From contig JAMLJG010000004.1 in the NCBI GenBank assembly GCA_023953695.1, positions 107,171 to 171,170 on the forward strand: 64,000 nt of DNA, given 5' to 3'. Below, in pieces: positions 60,798 to 64,000 of the stretch (positions within the stretch are counted from its first letter, which is position 1; the number at the start of each line of letters is the position of its first letter). The stretch is from Kiritimatiellia bacterium. Lineage in GTDB: Bacteria; Verrucomicrobiota; Kiritimatiellia; CAIVKH01. A model generated the notes under the pieces. It ran no database searches and had not been told where the DNA came from. It worked only from the letters and a program-made list of their open reading frames with translations. The position numbers were made by a program, and so were the translations under genes.

Positions 60798-62954
60798 TCA
60801 GGATTGAGGCTGCACTGCGCCGATGGTGTGCGCGCTCTCTTCGAGCGAGAGCCAATCGCAAAGGACTTGGAGCGATTCGTCGAGAACAAAGTCGGGGCGC
60901 TTCTTGTCTTTTGCTTGAGCGTCAGCGGGTGATGGCTGGGCCGCAGGGTCCGAATTGGTTTCCGGTGGATGGGCGTATTCGACCGATTCTGCGGTGGGTT
61001 CCGCATCGAGGGCCTTGCGCATGGCGCGTTCGCTGTCGGCGAGAGAGAGGCGCGTATCCAAGTTGAGGGTAATGGAGGGCGCTTTTTGGCGCCGCGCAAT
61101 CTCGCTCAGGAGGTTGGTGTAGGTCGTGAATTTTTCGGAGTGATCCAAGCGGTTCCGGGAGCGCTCAATTAGCTCGCTGCGGAGGTTTGGCAAGTCGCCG
61201 ATGGCGGAGTAGTCCGCCGGGGCCACCTGCGACCAGGGGAGGGCGTGGGGCAGGGTTTCTTCGCCAATATCCATGGTTTCCAAAACAGAGGGGATGACGA
61301 TGTCGGGCTCGACGCCGCGCAACTGCGTGGAGCCGCCCGCGATGCGATAGAAGCTGGCCGTGGTGATTTTGATCTGGCCGACGTTGGTGTTCACGCTGCT
61401 GAGCGGGAGGAGCGTTTGGACGGTTCCTTTGCCGTGCGTTTTGGAATCGCCGATGATGATGGCGCGCGAGTAATCCTGCAATGCGCCCGCCAGAATTTCA
61501 GATGCAGACGCGCTGAGGCGGTTGACCAATACGGCAACAGGTCCTCTGAATTCCATGGTGGGATCGGGGTCGTCCAACGCTTGGACACGCCGCTGGTCCC
61601 GCACTTGGACTACGGGGCCATCAAGGAAGAAGAGGCCGGTCATTTGAATGGCATCCATCAGAGATCCGCCACCGTTGTTGCGCAAGTCGAGTACGAGCGC
61701 TTCCGCACCGTCGTTGCGAAGCGTGTCGAGTAGGCGCTTGACATCTTTGGAGGAGCTGCGGGCATCTCGACCACTGCCGAGTCCGCGCAGGTCGGCGTAG
61801 AAGTCGGGGAGCGTGATGATGCCAATTTTGTGTTCGACCCCATCCTCGCCGGTGACTGTTCGCATGTCGCTCTTTGCGGCCTGTTCTTCCAGCTTCACCT
61901 CGTCGCGGACGATATCAATGGTGGTGAGCGCCGCGCCGCTCGCGTCATCGGCTGGGATCACGGTGAGGACGACTTTACTCCCTTTCTCGCCGCGGATCAG
62001 TCGAACGGCCTTGCTGAGCGGCCAGTGCAAGATACTGACGGGTTCCGCATCGCCTTGGGCGACGGCGATGATTTTGTCGCCCGCTTTCAGGCGGCCATCG
62101 CGCTCTGCGGGGCCGCCGGGGATGATGCGTTCCACTTTGGCGGCGCCGTCGTCGGTGCTGAGCAGGGCGCCGATGCCTTGCAGGGAGAGCTTCATGCCGA
62201 TCTCGAAGTCTTCGGCGCCCCACGGGGAGAGGTAGTCGGAGTGCGGATCATAGGCGCGCGCGAATGCGTTGAGGAACCGTTCGGTCACCCAGTTGGCGTC
62301 GTTATCTTGGAGAACGGTGAGAAATTGTTCGTAGTTCTTGAGGATTCGCTCATCCGGCGACATCTTCAACTGCGCGGCGAGCGAGGCGTTGGTGACGCTG
62401 CCCTCTTCGAGTTCGGTTCCGCCGATCTTGCGCGAAACGGTGAAGGCGACAAACTCGTTCTTGATCTTCAAGCGCCAGAGCTCGTCCCATTCCTCAACAT
62501 TGGCGGCGTAGGGCGCGTCCTTGCGTTTCCAGTTATAGCTTTCGTCCTTTGTGACATCGAAACCTTTATCGAGGAGTTCTTTCACGTAGGCGACCCGATT
62601 TTCGACGCGCTGCTTGAAGAGGTCATACACGCGGAAGGCGAAGGACAGGTCGCCCGCGCGCAACTGGTCGTCCAGTTGGGGGGCCGCGGGCTTGAGGTCC
62701 TCGATGTCGGATTGAAGAAAATAGACGTGTTCGAAGTCGAGCGAGTCGAGAAAGATGGAAAAGGCGTTGGTTGCAATCGCGTCGGATAGCGGCGCGCGGC
62801 TCAGGTGGCGCAGCGGCAAGTTCAGGGCGAGCAGCTTGGCCGCGCGCACGTGGTCGGCGTTGGGCGCCAAAATGGGTTTGTTGTCCGCGTGTAGGCGGGG
62901 GGGCAAGGAGAGCGACGCGAGAATAAGTGCGACGCTGATGATTCGAAAGTTCAT
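60798..62954 (-). CDS. Tail-specific (S41 family) C-terminal processing protease
   Basis: 718 residues. Signal peptide about 1-23. An N-terminal helical domain (TSP-type, to about 240) precedes a PDZ domain (QGIGALLSTDDGAAKVERIIPG read in parts). The catalytic Ser is in NRLSASASEILAGAL and the Lys in DSKTHGKGTVQTL. The C-terminal DUF3340-like region carries a low-complexity stretch. It cleaves proteins by their C-termini in the periplasm. ATG 62954 follows GGGA by 6 nt; ATG 62960 is an alternative. Confidence 0.93.
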   Translation of the reverse strand: MNFRIISVALILASLSLPPRLHADNKPILAPNADHVRAAKLLALNLPLRHLSRAPLSDAIATNAFSIFLDSLDFEHVYFLQSDIEDLKPAAPQLDDQLRAGDLSFAFRVYDLFKQRVENRVAYVKELLDKGFDVTKDESYNWKRKDAPYAANVEEWDELWRLKIKNEFVAFTVSRKIGGTELEEGSVTNASLAAQLKMSPDERILKNYEQFLTVLQDNDANWVTERFLNAFARAYDPHSDYLSPWGAEDFEIGMKLSLQGIGALLSTDDGAAKVERIIPGGPAERDGRLKAGDKIIAVAQGDAEPVSILHWPLSKAVRLIRGEKGSKVVLTVIPADDASGAALTTIDIVRDEVKLEEQAAKSDMRTVTGEDGVEHKIGIITLPDFYADLRGLGSGRDARSSSKDVKRLLDTLRNDGAEALVLDLRNNGGGSLMDAIQMTGLFFLDGPVVQVRDQRRVQALDDPDPTMEFRGPVAVLVNRLSASASEILAGALQDYSRAIIIGDSKTHGKGTVQTLLPLSSVNTNVGQIKITTASFYRIAGGSTQLRGVEPDIVIPSVLETMDIGEETLPHALPWSQVAPADYSAIGDLPNLRSELIERSRNRLDHSEKFTTYTNLLSEIARRQKAPSITLNLDTRLSLADSERAMRKALDAEPTAESVEYAHPPETNSDPAAQPSPADAQAKDKKRPDFVLDESLQVLCDWLSLEESAHTIGAVQPQS

Positions 62955-62992
62955 GGACATTCCCGTTCTGACCACTGTGCACCCGCCTTCGT

Positions 62993-63352
62993 TCAATGCA
63001 GATTCGACCCCACGTGAAATGCGTACTCCGCAACCACTCGCCCGCCGATCAGGTGCTCTTGAATGATGCGCTCCAAAACCGACGGCGAGCAGGAATGGTA
63101 CCAAACCCCCTCGGGATACACCACAGCGATTGGCCCCTGGCGGCAAATTCGCAAGCAATTCGCTTTGGTTCGATAGATTCCGCCTGCGCCGGTCAGATTC
63201 AGCTCTTCGAGGCGCTTTTTGAGGAAGTCCCACGCTTCGAGTCCGGCCTCTTTCGAACAGCAATTCGGTTTGGTCTGATCCGCGCACAGAAAGATATGGT
63301 GGCGGATCGCGGGCACGCCCATCTGTTCCGCCCGTTCAGAAAGTTTCGACAT
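62993..63352 (-). CDS. Thioredoxin-like [2Fe-2S] ferredoxin
   Basis: 119 residues. Four cluster cysteines are visible: [12 protein letters not shown] near the start and [19 protein letters not shown] later. This is the shape of the NuoE-like/Shethna thioredoxin-fold ferredoxins. It is cytosolic and transfers single electrons. It lies 38 nt upstream of the protease start on the same strand. Confidence 0.9.
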   Translation of the reverse strand: MSKLSERAEQMGVPAIRHHIFLCADQTKPNCCSKEAGLEAWDFLKKRLEELNLTGAGGIYRTKANCLRICRQGPIAVVYPEGVWYHSCSPSVLERIIQEHLIGGRVVAEYAFHVGSNLH

Positions 63353-63522
63353 GAATCACGGCCCTCCAGCGCCCCACGCTACTGCAACCTGCGGTCGCGT
63401 TCCAGTTCTCTTGAACACAATCTGATGTGCTCGGCGACTGATTTCTTCTTGCCGTGTCTGCGCGGCAGACTTATCCATGCGACCGCGCGCGAGCTGGATG
63501 GGCGCGGACAAAGGAATGATTT

Positions 63523-64000
63523 GTGAAAAGAACGGCGGAGTGGATTCTCTTTGTGGGCTTGGCCGGGTTGGCGGTGAGCGGTTGGGTTTCGGCGCCGATT
63601 GCGTTGGCGCTGGGGATAGTGTTTGCGTTGTTTCTGAACAATCCGATGCCGCAGGCGAGCCACAAGGGGGCCAAACTGCTCTTGCAGGCGTCGGTCGTGG
63701 GGCTGGGTTTTGGCATGAATCTCGCGGCTGTGTGGGCTGCGGGGCGCATTGGGTTTGGTTTCACGATCGCAACGATTTTCGGAACGTTGTTGCTCGGGTT
63801 GTTGTTGGGTCGGCTGTTGCGGATTGAACCGCAGACCTCGCTGTTGGTCTCCTCGGGAACTGCGATTTGCGGCGGGAGCGCGATCGCCGCTGTCGGCGCG
63901 GTGATAGGCGCGGACAAGAGAGCCATGTCCATTTCGCTTTGTACGATTTTCGTGCTCAATGCGATTGCGCTCTTCATCTTTCCGAGCATTGGCCACGCAC
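63523..64000 (+). CDS. YeiH/UPF0324-family putative sulfate exporter, 5' part
   Basis: 159 visible residues; the gene continues beyond the window. Membrane helices alternate with the family pattern: LGIVFALFLNNPMPQASHKGA, LLLQASVVGLGFGMNL, GTLLLGLLLGRLLRI and SGTAICGGSAIAAVGAVIGAD. GTG 63523 has AAGGA 7 nt upstream. The substrate of YeiH-type transporters is not firmly known. Confidence 0.85.
   Translation, partial: MKRTAEWILFVGLAGLAVSGWVSAPIALALGIVFALFLNNPMPQASHKGAKLLLQASVVGLGFGMNLAAVWAAGRIGFGFTIATIFGTLLLGLLLGRLLRIEPQTSLLVSSGTAICGGSAIAAVGAVIGADKRAMSISLCTIFVLNAIALFIFPSIGHA

Overview
The window looks like a chromosomal segment of a GC-rich (roughly 60 %) Gram-negative bacterium. An Mla-type lipid transport locus, several lipoprotein signal peptides, a PEP-CTERM protein and a type IV prepilin peptidase all imply an outer membrane. 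The exact phylum cannot be fixed by eye. An uncultivated member of the PVC group (Verrucomicrobiota/Kiritimatiellota-like) is my best guess, at low confidence. Almost all genes are single-copy housekeeping genes, densely packed and often overlapping by 4 nt (ATGA/GTGA).

Layout: 0-6.3 kb (minus strand) holds the 5' part of an ATP-cone/P-loop nucleoside kinase, a three-gene Fe(III)-type ABC importer and trmB. 6.4-9.9 kb holds pyrG, a zinc-ribbon protein and carA. 9.9-12.3 kb holds cvpA-like and dnaG. 12.5-16.3 kb holds a VTT-domain membrane protein, two secreted DUF4139-type paralogues and a small membrane protein. tRNA-Glu follows, then a phased array of TTCCAA-N3-TTGGAA dyads in front of leuB-asd, and a site-2-protease homologue.

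20.4-25.5 kb is the accessory region. Small, mostly unrelated genes all lie on the minus strand, and each is followed by an attC-like folded site. No integron integrase is in the window, so this is a CALIN-type cassette array. One cassette carries a three-gene putative restriction-modification module: a GIY-YIG nuclease, a NotI-like endonuclease and a Dam-like adenine methyltransferase. A 303-bp apparently gene-less cassette is present twice. A cluster of GTAG-tagged REP-like hairpins and tRNA-Tyr follow.

26.8-41.4 kb holds a zincin, a STAS + SpoIIE-phosphatase signalling pair, ettA, tRNA-Cys, an Mla-like operon whose ATPase subunit has lost its catalytic motifs, M48 and SH3 envelope proteins, a CHASE2 adenylate cyclase and a cNMP-binding DUF1003 protein. 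41.4-46 kb holds a PHP histidinol phosphatase and a haem-copper oxidase-type cluster (CuA subunit II, subunit I, SCO, membrane protein). Its subunit I has Asn in place of the cross-linked active-site Tyr, suggesting a nitric-oxide-reductase-like enzyme. 45.7-47.7 kb holds a NUDIX gene and metX, under a SAM-I riboswitch. 47.8-53.9 kb holds ychF, gcvH and lipB. leuA follows, behind a leucine-rich leader peptide and attenuator, then a second dyad array, aroE and pilD. 53.9-64 kb holds a retropepsin-like lipoprotein, a DUF2723-TPR giant, a phosphomannose isomerase, a PEP-CTERM protein, an atypical low-GC methyltransferase, a tail-specific protease, a thioredoxin-like ferredoxin and the start of a YeiH-family transporter.

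Amino-acid metabolism is the recurring theme of the core genes (leuA, leuB, asd, aroE, metX, hisK, gcvH). Three different cis-regulatory devices (SAM-I riboswitch, peptide attenuator, phased dyads) sit on these genes.
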